NCBI GenBank assembly: GCA_017394765.1
Contig: JAFPXF010000051.1
Span: 62,001-126,000, forward strand
Length of the DNA: 64,000 nt
DNA from: Bacteroidales bacterium
GTDB taxonomy: Bacteria > Bacteroidota > Bacteroidia > Bacteroidales > WCHB1-69
Direction of reading: 5' to 3'
This document shows positions 8,884-16,976 of this stretch, piece after piece. A program made the translations under genes and the position numbers. How positions within the stretch are numbered: position 1 is the stretch's first letter; every line of letters starts with the position of its first letter. The notes below the pieces were generated by a model. That model made no database searches. It was not told the origin of the DNA and saw nothing but the letters and a program-made list of their open reading frames with translations.

Positions 8884-10014
8884 ATGTCCGAAGTGTCTCT
8901 TCCGAGCCTCGTCGTTATTCTATTTGGAGCCATAACTTTCATAGAACTAGTGTATTACTACCTTGTTTATGCTCGGTTCTCCTTCCAAAGAAAAAAGCCC
9001 CAAAAGTCATTGTACCAACCACCTGTGTCGGTCGTCATGGTGGCAAAAGATGCTGCTGGTGTCCTTTTGAAGACCCTTCCCAAATTCCTGAACCAGCAAT
9101 ATGGCGATTTTGAGGTGGTGGTGGTGGACGACAATTCCCAAGACGACACCAAGCTTTTGATTTTGGAATATCAACAGCAATACAACAATCTGAAGCTGGT
9201 GGAGCTTGACACCGCTGTTACGACCATCCGCGGCGAGAAATTCGCCCTTTCCATGGGTATTCGCTGCGCCTCCCATCCTTTCCTGCTGGTCACAAATCCC
9301 GAATGCGCCCCCACCTCCACCCACTGGTTAGAGAAGATGGCCGGCAACTTTGAGGGCGGCAAGCAGATTGTCTTGGGATACAGCACCTTTGAAAAGAAAA
9401 ACAATCCCTTCAATCGTCTGCTACATTTCGACAACCTCTTGAATGCCATTCAGTATTTCTCGCTGGCGCGGATCCACTCCCCCTATCGCGGCGACGCCAA
9501 GAACATGGGGTTCACGGAACAGGTGTTTGCCCAACAGCGCGGTTTTGCCAAACACAACCATATCAGCTATGGCGAAGAGGACATCTTTATTTCCCGCGCT
9601 GCAAACCGGAACAACACGGGGATAGAGTACTCTCCCGACGCCGTCACTATCCTGCAACGCGGTGCTCTTCACCACTATTGGAAGGACCACAAGCAAGGCC
9701 TGTACTACACACGTCGTTACAACACTTTCCGCAACAGGTTCCTGCTCACCAGCTATGCCATCGTCAACCTGCTGTTTTATATCGCACTTGCCTTTGCCAT
9801 CATTTACAGCATCGGGAACATTCTTCTAATAGCCGTCACGGCAGGCATTGCCGCAGTGAGGGTCATCAGCCAATACCTCGTCTTCGGCTTCGCCGCCAAG
9901 AAACTCAACGAGAAGCAAGTGATTCCAGGACTCATCCTTTACGATCTCCTGTTCGCACTGCTGAATCCGCTTTATTTCATGGATGCTCAAATTCGTCACG
10001 ATAGATTTTTATAA
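8884..10014 (+). CDS. Membrane glycosyltransferase family 2-like protein with degenerate DXD
   Basis: Predicted 376 aa. One N-terminal membrane anchor (residues about 6-28), a GT-A domain (about 45-275) with SVVMVAKDAAG, VVVVDDNSQDDTK and GEKFALSMGI, then two or three C-terminal membrane helices (about 290-370). This is the Bacteroidetes chitin-synthase/hyaluronan-like GT2 architecture. The position where homologues I recall have TDADC reads TNPEC (residues 137-141), removing the metal-binding aspartates, while the downstream EED (residues about 237-239) is kept. It may be an altered or inactive transferase. The stop codon overlaps the sigma-factor start (TAATG), so the two are translationally coupled. 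Confidence 0.78.
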   Translation: MSEVSLPSLVVILFGAITFIELVYYYLVYARFSFQRKKPQKSLYQPPVSVVMVAKDAAGVLLKTLPKFLNQQYGDFEVVVVDDNSQDDTKLLILEYQQQYNNLKLVELDTAVTTIRGEKFALSMGIRCASHPFLLVTNPECAPTSTHWLEKMAGNFEGGKQIVLGYSTFEKKNNPFNRLLHFDNLLNAIQYFSLARIHSPYRGDAKNMGFTEQVFAQQRGFAKHNHISYGEEDIFISRAANRNNTGIEYSPDAVTILQRGALHHYWKDHKQGLYYTRRYNTFRNRFLLTSYAIVNLLFYIALAFAIIYSIGNILLIAVTAGIAAVRVISQYLVFGFAAKKLNEKQVIPGLILYDLLFALLNPLYFMDAQIRHDRFL

Positions 10015-10622
10015 TGGAAAACCCCTGCACCACAGAAAAAGCCAGACGTGATTACGTCTTGTTGCGTAAAGCACTCGATAACAATGACCAAAAGGCGTAT
10101 GCCGAGTTGATGAGTCTCTATCGCGACAGTATTTATTACATGCTCATGAAAATTGTCAAGAACAGCGATGATGCCGAGGACTTGACATTGGAGACCTTTG
10201 GAAAGGCATTCCGCTATTTGGACAAATACACGCCTCAGTACGCCTTCTCCACGTGGCTCTTCCGGATTGCCGTCAACAACAGCATTGACTATATCCGGCA
10301 CAAGAACAACTCGCCCCAATGTCTGGAGGATGACCTCTCCACAGCCAACACCCAGTTGCTCATAGACCGCTCGCAGTCCAACACTACGCCCACACCGGAG
10401 CAGGAGGTGATTGACAAGCAACGCATACGCATGATGCGTCTCGCTGTGGCCCAGCTTCCCGATAAATACCGGAAAGTGGTCGAGCTGCGTTACTATCAAG
10501 AGCTCTCCTACGATGAGATTGCCGAAGAACTGAACATTTCCCTCTCCAACGTCAAGATCCAGCTGCTGAGGGCCAAAAACATGCTCTCGCAAATCATGGT
10601 CAACGTCAAAAACTCCATATAA
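10014..10622 (+). CDS. ECF-type RNA polymerase sigma factor
   Basis: Predicted 202 aa. Sigma region 2 covers about residues 25-95 (MLMKIVKNSDDAEDLTLETF, then YAFSTWLFRIAVNNSIDYIR), and region 4 covers about 140-195 (LPDKYRKVVELRYYQELSY, then the helix-turn-helix EIAEELNISLSNVKIQLLRA). Sequence and length place it in the sigma-70 ECF group that recognises alternative promoters. No anti-sigma gene is adjacent; the coupled partner upstream is a membrane glycosyltransferase. A 37-residue acidic/polar linker joins the two regions. Confidence 0.92.
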   Translation: MENPCTTEKARRDYVLLRKALDNNDQKAYAELMSLYRDSIYYMLMKIVKNSDDAEDLTLETFGKAFRYLDKYTPQYAFSTWLFRIAVNNSIDYIRHKNNSPQCLEDDLSTANTQLLIDRSQSNTTPTPEQEVIDKQRIRMMRLAVAQLPDKYRKVVELRYYQELSYDEIAEELNISLSNVKIQLLRAKNMLSQIMVNVKNSI

Positions 10623-10666
10623 ACATACTGGAAACGAGAGCTCCTCGCCCGCCGAAATCTGAAAAT

Positions 10667-11434
10667 TTATTCTTCTACAGGAATTGTGATTCCATCAATG
10701 CCCAAAAAGACATTTTCGGGCAAAATTGGTGCTACTTCCTCATACAGTCCCATTTTGTCGGATATATGGGTCAGATAAGCTTGTCTTGGCTGCAGCTGCT
10801 TGATAACAGACAAGGCCTGGTTGAGGTTGAAGTGGGAATAGTGCTCTTTTTTTCGCAAAGCATTGATCACCAACACATCAAGACCTTGCAGCTTTCGCAA
10901 CTCCGATTCTGCGATAAAGCTGGCATCCGTGATATAGGCAAGTTTCCCGATGCGATAGCCCAGTATGGGCAACGTGAGGTGCCGCACATGGATGGGGGTG
11001 ATTTCAACGTCCTTGACCGTGAAGGGATCGTCGCGGACAGGGAAAAGTTGCAGTGCAGGCACGCCAGGATACGGATTGGGACGGAAAGCGTAGTCGAAAT
11101 CTTTGCGGATGACATTGAGCACGCGCTGCAAGCCATAGACATGCATCGGAGCATTCATCATGAAATAGATGGGGCGGATGTCGTCAAGGCCGGCGAGATG
11201 GTCTTTATGCTCATGGGTCATCAGGATGGCGTCCACGCGGGTGATATTGCTGCGCAGCATTTGTTGCCGCAAATCGGGACCCGCGTCGATAAGTATATGG
11301 ACATCCCCGATTTCCACGAACGCAGAGGTGCGCAATCGCTTGTCACGCACGTCTTGTGACTGACAGACAGCACAGTTGCAACCCACCACGGGCACACCCT
11401 GCGACGTTCCGGTTCCTAAAAGCGTAATCTGCAT
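10667..11434 (-). CDS. Metallo-beta-lactamase-fold hydrolase, PhnP-like
   Basis: Predicted 255 aa. The motif GTGTSQGVPVVGCNCAVCQS (residues 7-26) carries the cysteine-rich insertion typical of PhnP-type phosphodiesterases. The dinuclear metal signature is T-H74-E-H76-K-D78-H79, with DAGPDLRQQ upstream and further metal-ligand His residues near the C-terminus (HFNLNQAL, LTHISDKMG). PhnP hydrolyses cyclic phospho-ribose, but no other phosphonate genes are present, so the substrate here is open. The start at 11434 gives the canonical MQITLLGTGTS beginning. It has its own promoter and converges with the sigma-factor gene. Confidence 0.85.
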   Translation of the reverse strand: MQITLLGTGTSQGVPVVGCNCAVCQSQDVRDKRLRTSAFVEIGDVHILIDAGPDLRQQMLRSNITRVDAILMTHEHKDHLAGLDDIRPIYFMMNAPMHVYGLQRVLNVIRKDFDYAFRPNPYPGVPALQLFPVRDDPFTVKDVEITPIHVRHLTLPILGYRIGKLAYITDASFIAESELRKLQGLDVLVINALRKKEHYSHFNLNQALSVIKQLQPRQAYLTHISDKMGLYEEVAPILPENVFLGIDGITIPVEE

Positions 11435-11455
11435 CCTTTTTTTCAAATCAGGCGG

Positions 11456-11463
11456 CAAAAATA
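11456..11463 (-). promoter_or_regulatory. -7 box TATTTTTG for the PhnP-like gene
   Basis: TATTTTTGC on the minus strand, 22 bp upstream of the start codon at 11434. It separates this gene from the upstream fucosidase. Confidence 0.65.
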
Positions 11464-11541
11464 CAAAAATAAGTGATTAGAGGTTTGTCGGCAGCCCAAC
11501 ATTCCGGGAAGTCGTGAGGAAACGTCATGCCCTATCGGTGA

Positions 11542-12930
11542 CTAATTGTACTTTAGCACAACTGGCAACCCATCTGCACCCGTGCCACGCGGCAGCGTGA
11601 CTGACACTTGTCCGCCTTTCAGCTTGTATTTCAACTTCTCGCCCGTGGACAACAGAATCAGGTCGCTATGCTTCGCCGGGAGATTGAAGCGCCACTCCAA
11701 GGTCGTTTCCACACTGCGGTTGTCGCCAACAGTGACAATGGCATAACGTTCGGAGCCGTCTTTGCTCTGCGTGAACCAGATACTGCCTTCGTTGCTGACC
11801 ACCAAAGGACGTGAGCCGTAAATGGCCTCGCCGTTAACGCGTAACCACTCCCCTATCGTGGTCAGCCGCTCCACCACCACCGGCTCGATGAGGCCCTGCG
11901 GGGTCGGACCGACACCCAACAGCAAGCTGCCGCCTTTGGCCACGACCTCCACCAAAGTGTTGAGCACCTCTTTCGGGGTCTTGAACGTCGCGCCCGGCAC
12001 ATAACCCCAGTCCTTGCTCAAGGGCAAGCAGGTCTCCCACGGGTATGACAGCGGCTTGTCTGGCACCATCTTCTCCGGGGTCCTGTAGTTTTCGTACTTG
12101 CCTGTCACCGTGCGGTCCACAATAATCAGGCCCGGTTGGTTCTCGCGCGCCTTTTGGGCAATGCGGTCCATGTCGATGTCCTCTTTAGGAGCACGCACCC
12201 AACCACCGTCTAACCATAGAATGTCAATGCTGCCATAATTGGAGGTAATCTCGTTTATCTGGTTGTAAACAAAATCCTTATAACGGTTCCATCGATAGGG
12301 ATGATTTGCAATTTTGTAGTTGACATGCCTGTCGGGCGTGGCGTAGCGGTCCCACCAATAGTCCTGCGAATGCCAATCGGGCTTGGAAAAATAGGCGCCA
12401 ACCATCATATTCTGGCGTCGGAAAGCGTCAAACACATATTTGGCCACATCGGCCTTCGGGTTGCCGGCAAACGGCCCCTTGGCGATGGAGTAGTCGCTGA
12501 ATTTGGTGTCGTACATCGCAAATCCGTCGTGGTGTTTGGTCGTGAAGACCACATATTTCATGCCTGCCTTCTTGGCCGCATCCGCCCATTGGTCAGGGTC
12601 GAATTGCTGTGGGTTGAACATCTTGTTGAGATTCCAATACCAACGCTTGTATTCGTCGTAGCGCATGTTACTGTCGCGCGGAATCCAATCCTCGTCCTCC
12701 GAGCAGATGGACCACGACTCCACGATGCCGGGCACAGCATAGATGCCCCAGTGAATGAGCATTCCGAACTTGAGGTCCTGCCACTGGGCGAGCTTGGCCT
12801 GCACGGCCGGGTCGGTGGGTGGCAAATATGCGGCATCCAGGTTCAGGTCAGGGTTGGCTTGGTCGGCATTCTGGGCCAGCAACGGCCATGTGAGGGCCAC
12901 AAGGCAGCAAAGAAGAAGGAAGCGTTTCAT
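11542..12930 (-). CDS. Alpha-L-fucosidase, glycoside hydrolase family 29
   Basis: Predicted 462 aa exported enzyme (signal peptide residues 1-20, WPLLAQ) that releases terminal L-fucose from glycans with retention. Seen: the LKFGMLIHWGIYAVPG opening of the catalytic barrel, YVVFTTKHHDGFAMYDTKFS with the substrate-binding double His, MMVGAYFSKPDWHS, and the nucleophile Asp241 in ILWLDGGW. The C-terminal part (about 370-462) is a beta-sandwich. No polysaccharide-utilisation partners (SusC/D) are adjacent. Start MKRFLLLCC at 12930 supplies the signal peptide and sits 21 bp from its promoter box. Confidence 0.93.
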   Translation of the reverse strand: MKRFLLLCCLVALTWPLLAQNADQANPDLNLDAAYLPPTDPAVQAKLAQWQDLKFGMLIHWGIYAVPGIVESWSICSEDEDWIPRDSNMRYDEYKRWYWNLNKMFNPQQFDPDQWADAAKKAGMKYVVFTTKHHDGFAMYDTKFSDYSIAKGPFAGNPKADVAKYVFDAFRRQNMMVGAYFSKPDWHSQDYWWDRYATPDRHVNYKIANHPYRWNRYKDFVYNQINEITSNYGSIDILWLDGGWVRAPKEDIDMDRIAQKARENQPGLIIVDRTVTGKYENYRTPEKMVPDKPLSYPWETCLPLSKDWGYVPGATFKTPKEVLNTLVEVVAKGGSLLLGVGPTPQGLIEPVVVERLTTIGEWLRVNGEAIYGSRPLVVSNEGSIWFTQSKDGSERYAIVTVGDNRSVETTLEWRFNLPAKHSDLILLSTGEKLKYKLKGGQVSVTLPRGTGADGLPVVLKYN

Positions 12931-12951
12931 ATCGTTGTTTTTTGGGAAGCG

Positions 12952-12959
12952 CAAAAATA
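12952..12959 (-). promoter_or_regulatory. -7 box TATTTTTG for the fucosidase (divergent pair)
   Basis: TATTTTTGC on the minus strand, 21 bp upstream of the GH29 start. Only 11 bp separate it from the oppositely oriented box at 12971, so the two upstream elements must overlap. Confidence 0.7.
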
Positions 12960-12970
12960 CAAAAAAAATG

Positions 12971-12978
12971 TATCTTTG
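12971..12978 (+). promoter_or_regulatory. -7 box TATCTTTG for the hdrB-hdrA unit
   Basis: TATCTTTGC on the plus strand, 26 bp upstream of the start codon at 13005, back to back with the fucosidase promoter. Confidence 0.7.
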
Positions 12979-13004
12979 CAGCCTTGTATCAGACCCCATA
13001 GACA

Positions 13005-14057
13005 ATGAAAAGATATTGGAACGAGTACCAAAAGGAAATTGCCGATGACCACTTCTTTTACGAGCGGAGTTGCATCCGGCAGACCTTCTTTCCCGGTTCT
13101 GAGGCCGCATTTCTGAACATCCTGCGCAACGACCTGGGCAAAGACATCTACGACTCTTCGCATCAGCACACCTGCACAGGCATCGGCTACCATGCCGATG
13201 TGGTGCCTTTCGAGACGACCATGACCGTGGTGGCGCGACTTTTTTCGCTGATGTCCGAACACGGCTACGAAAACTATGTGCCTTCCTGCGTAACCTCCTT
13301 CGGCGTGATGACAGAGATTATCGAGAAATGGCACGAGAGTCCCGAATTATTGGAGCAGGCACGCGAATACCTGCGCAAGGCCACGGGCCGCGAGTTCGAG
13401 ATTCCCAAGAATATTGCCCATCCTTCCGACCTGATCTACAAATTCCGCTTCGATCTGAAGAAGAAGATGAAATACCAGTTGGTGAACCGCTTTACGGGCA
13501 AACCGCTGCGCGGCGTGGAGCATATCGGATGCCACTATGCCAAGATCTTCCCCAAGCACGGCATCGGCAATGCCGAATTCCCATATGTGTTGGCTGGCAT
13601 GATTGAGGCGTGGGGCGGCGAGGTCATCGACTATCCGGAACGTCGTCACTGCTGCGGTTTCGGCTTCCGCCAGTATCTCGTACAAGAAAACCGCGGCTAC
13701 TCAGTCTCCAACTCCAAGAAGAAGTTCGAGTCTATGGAACCATACGAGCCCGATTTCATTGTGGCCAACTGTCCGGGCTGCACGATGTTCCTCGACAAAT
13801 GGCAATACACTATCGCCGAGATGGAGCACAAGACCTACGACAAAAACGGCTACGGCATTCCTGTCCTCTCCTATGAAGAGTTGGCCGGATTGCTGTTGGG
13901 CTACGACCCGTGGACGCTCGGCCTGCAGCTGCACCAAGTGCAGTGTGAGAGCCTCCTCAACAAAATCGGCATTCAATTCGACCCCGACTCCAAATACAAA
14001 GGTGTTGATGGGAAGGTGCTTTCCCTGCCCGACAAGCCTGCCGTATTGAAAGTCTGA
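13005..14057 (+). CDS. Heterodisulfide reductase subunit B-like (CCG-domain) protein
   Basis: Predicted 350 aa. It carries two cysteine-rich CCG-type motifs: an incomplete first one (C23, C57, C95) and a complete second one (C176, C216-C217, C256-x-x-C259). In HdrB the CCG domains bind the non-cubane [4Fe-4S] clusters that reduce disulfides. The same domain occurs in lactate/glycolate oxidase subunits, but the adjacent HdrA-like flavoprotein supports the Hdr branch. No HdrC-type ferredoxin is encoded beside it. The product is likely cytoplasmic and part of an electron-transfer complex with an unknown acceptor. First gene of a unit with its own promoter. Confidence 0.85.
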   Translation: MKRYWNEYQKEIADDHFFYERSCIRQTFFPGSEAAFLNILRNDLGKDIYDSSHQHTCTGIGYHADVVPFETTMTVVARLFSLMSEHGYENYVPSCVTSFGVMTEIIEKWHESPELLEQAREYLRKATGREFEIPKNIAHPSDLIYKFRFDLKKKMKYQLVNRFTGKPLRGVEHIGCHYAKIFPKHGIGNAEFPYVLAGMIEAWGGEVIDYPERRHCCGFGFRQYLVQENRGYSVSNSKKKFESMEPYEPDFIVANCPGCTMFLDKWQYTIAEMEHKTYDKNGYGIPVLSYEELAGLLLGYDPWTLGLQLHQVQCESLLNKIGIQFDPDSKYKGVDGKVLSLPDKPAVLKV

Positions 14058-14090
14058 ACCTGAACAAAACATATCATCCAAAACGAAACA

Positions 14091-15086
14091 ATGAAAAACA
14101 TCGCCATCATAGGAGCTGGCCCTGCCGGCATCGAAGCCGCCAGCATTCTGGCTCAACAACACAATGTCACCCTCTTTGAAAAGGAGAAGACTCCACTCAC
14201 CAACATCCGAAACAAGGCACTTCTGTTCCCGGACTTCTCCTCCGCCGACGAGCTGGCCAACCGGTTAGAAGCCAAACTAAACCACGACAACATCACCCTC
14301 CTCGCTGAAACAACCGTCACGGACCTGCACCGCGAAGGCGGTCTGTGGATGACCACCGATGACAAAGGGACAAAACGTTCCTACGAGAAGGTTCTCATCG
14401 CCACGGGCTACCAGGTCTTCGACGCGACCCGCAAGGAAGAGTTAGGCTACGGGATCTACCAAGGTGTCATCACCTCCCTCGACTTGGAGAAGATGGTCAA
14501 GGCTGGCAAAATCGTCAACACCATGGGGGACACTCCCAAGCAGGTGGTCTTCCTGCAGTGCGTCGGCTCGCGCGACGAGAAGAGCGGCAACAACTACTGC
14601 TCCAAGGTCTGCTGTGTGACGGCTGTGAAACAGGCTATTGAGGTCAAGCGCCTCTCCCCCGCCACCAATGTACACCTCTTCTACATGGACCTGCGCATGT
14701 GGGGCCAAGGTTTCGAGGAGATGTACCGCACCGCGCAAGAGGAGTACGACATCAACTTCGTGCGCGGCCGCATCTCAGAGGCCGCCGCCACCTACGACGG
14801 GGGCATACAGCTCAAGGCTGAGGACACGCTCATGGGAATCCCGTTGAACATGAACACCGACCTGCTCGTGTTGATGGTGGGCATGTGCCCCTCTAACGGC
14901 ACAATGGAACTGGCCAAGTCTGTCCACATTGACGGCTTGTATGGCTTCGCCCAAAGTGTTGACGAACATCTCAATGACAACTTCACGAAGGAAGAGGGAT
15001 TGTTCGTCGCCGGAAGCTGCAAGCGCCCGATGAGCGTCAACGACACCATCCAGGACGCCCGTGCCGCCGCCATTGCCATGCTTTAA
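14091..15086 (+). CDS. HdrA-like FAD-dependent oxidoreductase (short form)
   Basis: Predicted 331 aa, about half the length of methanogen HdrA. N-terminal FAD-binding Rossmann motif GAGPAGIEAA (residues 8-17); the HdrA hallmark VVFLQCVGSRDEKSG followed by NYCSKVCCVTAVKQA near residues 155-185; and a C-terminal FAD-binding segment GLFVAGSCKRPMSVNDTIQ. The C-terminal ferredoxin domains of full HdrA are missing, so electrons would have to go directly to HdrB or another carrier. Located 33 bp after hdrB and 9 bp before the repeat protein gene. Confidence 0.83.
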   Translation: MKNIAIIGAGPAGIEAASILAQQHNVTLFEKEKTPLTNIRNKALLFPDFSSADELANRLEAKLNHDNITLLAETTVTDLHREGGLWMTTDDKGTKRSYEKVLIATGYQVFDATRKEELGYGIYQGVITSLDLEKMVKAGKIVNTMGDTPKQVVFLQCVGSRDEKSGNNYCSKVCCVTAVKQAIEVKRLSPATNVHLFYMDLRMWGQGFEEMYRTAQEEYDINFVRGRISEAAATYDGGIQLKAEDTLMGIPLNMNTDLLVLMVGMCPSNGTMELAKSVHIDGLYGFAQSVDEHLNDNFTKEEGLFVAGSCKRPMSVNDTIQDARAAAIAML

Positions 15087-15095
15087 TACAACACG

Positions 15096-15530
15096 ATGAA
15101 AAAAACACTCCCCTTCCTGTTAATCCTATTCACCGTCCAGACCGTTTCCGCCCAGTATATCCGGGCAAAAGACCGCTGGGGTGAAAAGCTCTTCTATGTG
15201 GATGGCAACACCATTCGCGAACGGGACCAATGGGGAAAACAGCTGCTCTATTTAGACGGCAGCACCGTGCGCGAGAAAGACCGCTGGGGGCAGCAGCTCT
15301 TCTACATGGACGGCAACACAGTGCGCGCGAAGGACCGCTGGGGTGAGCAGATCCTCTATTTCGACGGCCTTACCATCCGTCTCAAAGACCGCTGGGGCGA
15401 GAAATTGTTCTATCTTGACGGCCAGACACTCCGCAGCAAGGACCGTTGGGGCGACCCGCTCATCTATTTCGAGACCATCCCGGACAAGTGGATTATCACG
15501 GCAATCGCACTCGTGCTGTTGGCTGATTGA
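15096..15530 (+). CDS. Small exported protein made of 18-residue KDRWGxxLFYxDGxTxR repeats
   Basis: Predicted 144 aa. Residues 1-19 are a signal peptide (MKKTLPFLLILFTVQTVSA). Residues 25-114 are five 18-residue repeats with consensus KDRWGEKLFYxDGNTxRx, and residues 115-125 start a sixth that breaks off (KDRWGDPLIYF). A short hydrophobic tail (WIITAIALVLLAD) ends the protein. The regular beta-type pattern resembles WG-repeat or 4-fold beta-flower proteins of Bacteroidetes, but I cannot assign a family securely. It is 9 bp downstream of the HdrA-like gene, so probably cotranscribed. Function unknown. Confidence 0.75.
   Translation: MKKTLPFLLILFTVQTVSAQYIRAKDRWGEKLFYVDGNTIRERDQWGKQLLYLDGSTVREKDRWGQQLFYMDGNTVRAKDRWGEQILYFDGLTIRLKDRWGEKLFYLDGQTLRSKDRWGDPLIYFETIPDKWIITAIALVLLAD
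15168..15470 (+). repeat. 54-bp in-frame tandem repeat (five full units and one partial)
   Basis: Units begin at 15168, 15222, 15276, 15330, 15384 and 15438. They share the aspartate-arginine-tryptophan-glycine core but differ at many codons, unlike the near-identical 30-bp array at 5242, so this array is older. Confidence 0.9.
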
Positions 15531-15595
15531 TTTTAGATTGTATGATTTTGCGGATCTTGTTCCCTGAACCCAAAAACCTATATTCCATTACAAAT

Positions 15596-16897
15596 ATGAA
15601 TTTCGAAGACCTACGCCGGCAATATCCTGTTTTTGAATACAACTCGTACCATTACGAATTGGTGGATAATGCTTTGCATATAACATTCAATTTTGCCATC
15701 CCGGACGGAATTGTTTTTCACCCTCACATGGTGCTAAAGCCCGGAAGACATGCCCGATGGCCCGAAGACATTTCCATCTTGGATGGAATCATCTTCAACA
15801 TTGGGATGATTGAGTTGATCAGCTATTGGAAATGCACCTGTAGCCCTCGCTTGCGCATCCACGGGTACAAGCTTGATGACGACCAGCAGTTTTTCTGGAG
15901 AAAGCTCTATTGGAACGGACTCGGCGAGTTTTTCTTCAAAAACCATATCCACAGCAATCACGAAGAGTTTCTCAATTTCGAGTTTCCCGATGAAGCGCCG
16001 GATGCGTCGTCGTTGACCTACCCGTGCACAGAGGAGAGCCACCGGGTGATTGTGCCCATCGGCGGCGGCAAGGACTCCGTGGTGACACTGGAGGAGCTGC
16101 GCCTTGGGCGCGAGGTTGTGCCCTTCATCATCAACCCGCGCGGTGCCACTTTGGACTGTGCCCGCGTGGCCGGTTTCACCGCCCCCGACGACATCATCAT
16201 CCTCGAACGACAAATTGATCCCAGGCTGCTTGAACTGAACAAAGAAGGCTATCTCAACGGCCATACCCCCTTCTCCGCCATGTTGGCATTCTACACCACC
16301 CTTCTTGGCGCCGTCACCGGCATACGAGATGTGGCCCTCTCCAACGAGTCGTCCGCCAACGAGCCAACCATTCCCGGTACATACGTCAACCACCAGTACT
16401 CCAAATCCTTGGAGTTTGAAGAGGATTTTCGTGAATATGTCCATGACTTCATGGGCGACTGCAACCACTATTACAGCCATCTGCGTCCGCTCAACGAGTT
16501 GCAGATTGCCGAGCGCTTTGCCCAATACCCTCAATATTTCCCCGTCTTCAAGAGCTGCAACGCCGGCAGCAAAGAGAACAAATGGTGCTGCAACTGTCCC
16601 AAATGCCTCTTCGCCTTCATCATCCTCTCCCCTTTCATTCCTCGCGAAGAGCTGAGAAAAATCTTTGGGGAAGACCTGCTCGACAAACCCGAATTGGAAC
16701 ACACCTTCGACGAGCTGACCGGTCTCAGCCCCTACAAGCCCTTTGAATGCGTGGGCACCCTCAAAGAGGTCAATGAGGCCATCCACCGCATCCTTGACAC
16801 CCATCAAGACCGGTATCTCATCAAGCACTACATCAATGCCCAACTCGCCCAACTCGACGATGCGATGATGGAGGACTATATTAATATGGCACCGTGA
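15596..16897 (+). CDS. murL: MurL-type UDP-MurNAc-L-Ala-L-Glu epimerase
   Basis: Predicted 433 aa. The sequence tracks the Xanthomonas MurL family along its length as I remember it: GLGEFFFKN, a PP-loop-like VPIGGGKDSVVTLEELR (GGGKDS at residues 156-161), LELNKEGYLNGHTPFSA, LSNESSANEPTIPGT, VNHQYSKSLEFEEDF, YYSHLRPLNELQIAERFA, a Cys cluster WCCNCPKC (C331, C332, C334, C337) and YKPFECVG. MurL uses ATP to convert the terminal L-Glu of UDP-MurNAc-L-Ala-L-Glu to D-Glu, downstream of the L-Glu ligase MurD2. No murD2 is adjacent. The ATG at 15596 is chosen over one at 15527, which would overlap the preceding gene. Confidence 0.8.
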   Translation: MNFEDLRRQYPVFEYNSYHYELVDNALHITFNFAIPDGIVFHPHMVLKPGRHARWPEDISILDGIIFNIGMIELISYWKCTCSPRLRIHGYKLDDDQQFFWRKLYWNGLGEFFFKNHIHSNHEEFLNFEFPDEAPDASSLTYPCTEESHRVIVPIGGGKDSVVTLEELRLGREVVPFIINPRGATLDCARVAGFTAPDDIIILERQIDPRLLELNKEGYLNGHTPFSAMLAFYTTLLGAVTGIRDVALSNESSANEPTIPGTYVNHQYSKSLEFEEDFREYVHDFMGDCNHYYSHLRPLNELQIAERFAQYPQYFPVFKSCNAGSKENKWCCNCPKCLFAFIILSPFIPREELRKIFGEDLLDKPELEHTFDELTGLSPYKPFECVGTLKEVNEAIHRILDTHQDRYLIKHYINAQLAQLDDAMMEDYINMAP

Positions 16898-16976
16898 GGG
16901 AGAGAGTGATAGATAACAATAATAGTTGATATCCAATTACTAATATTAAAATTAATACCAAATACCACCCCCCGAC

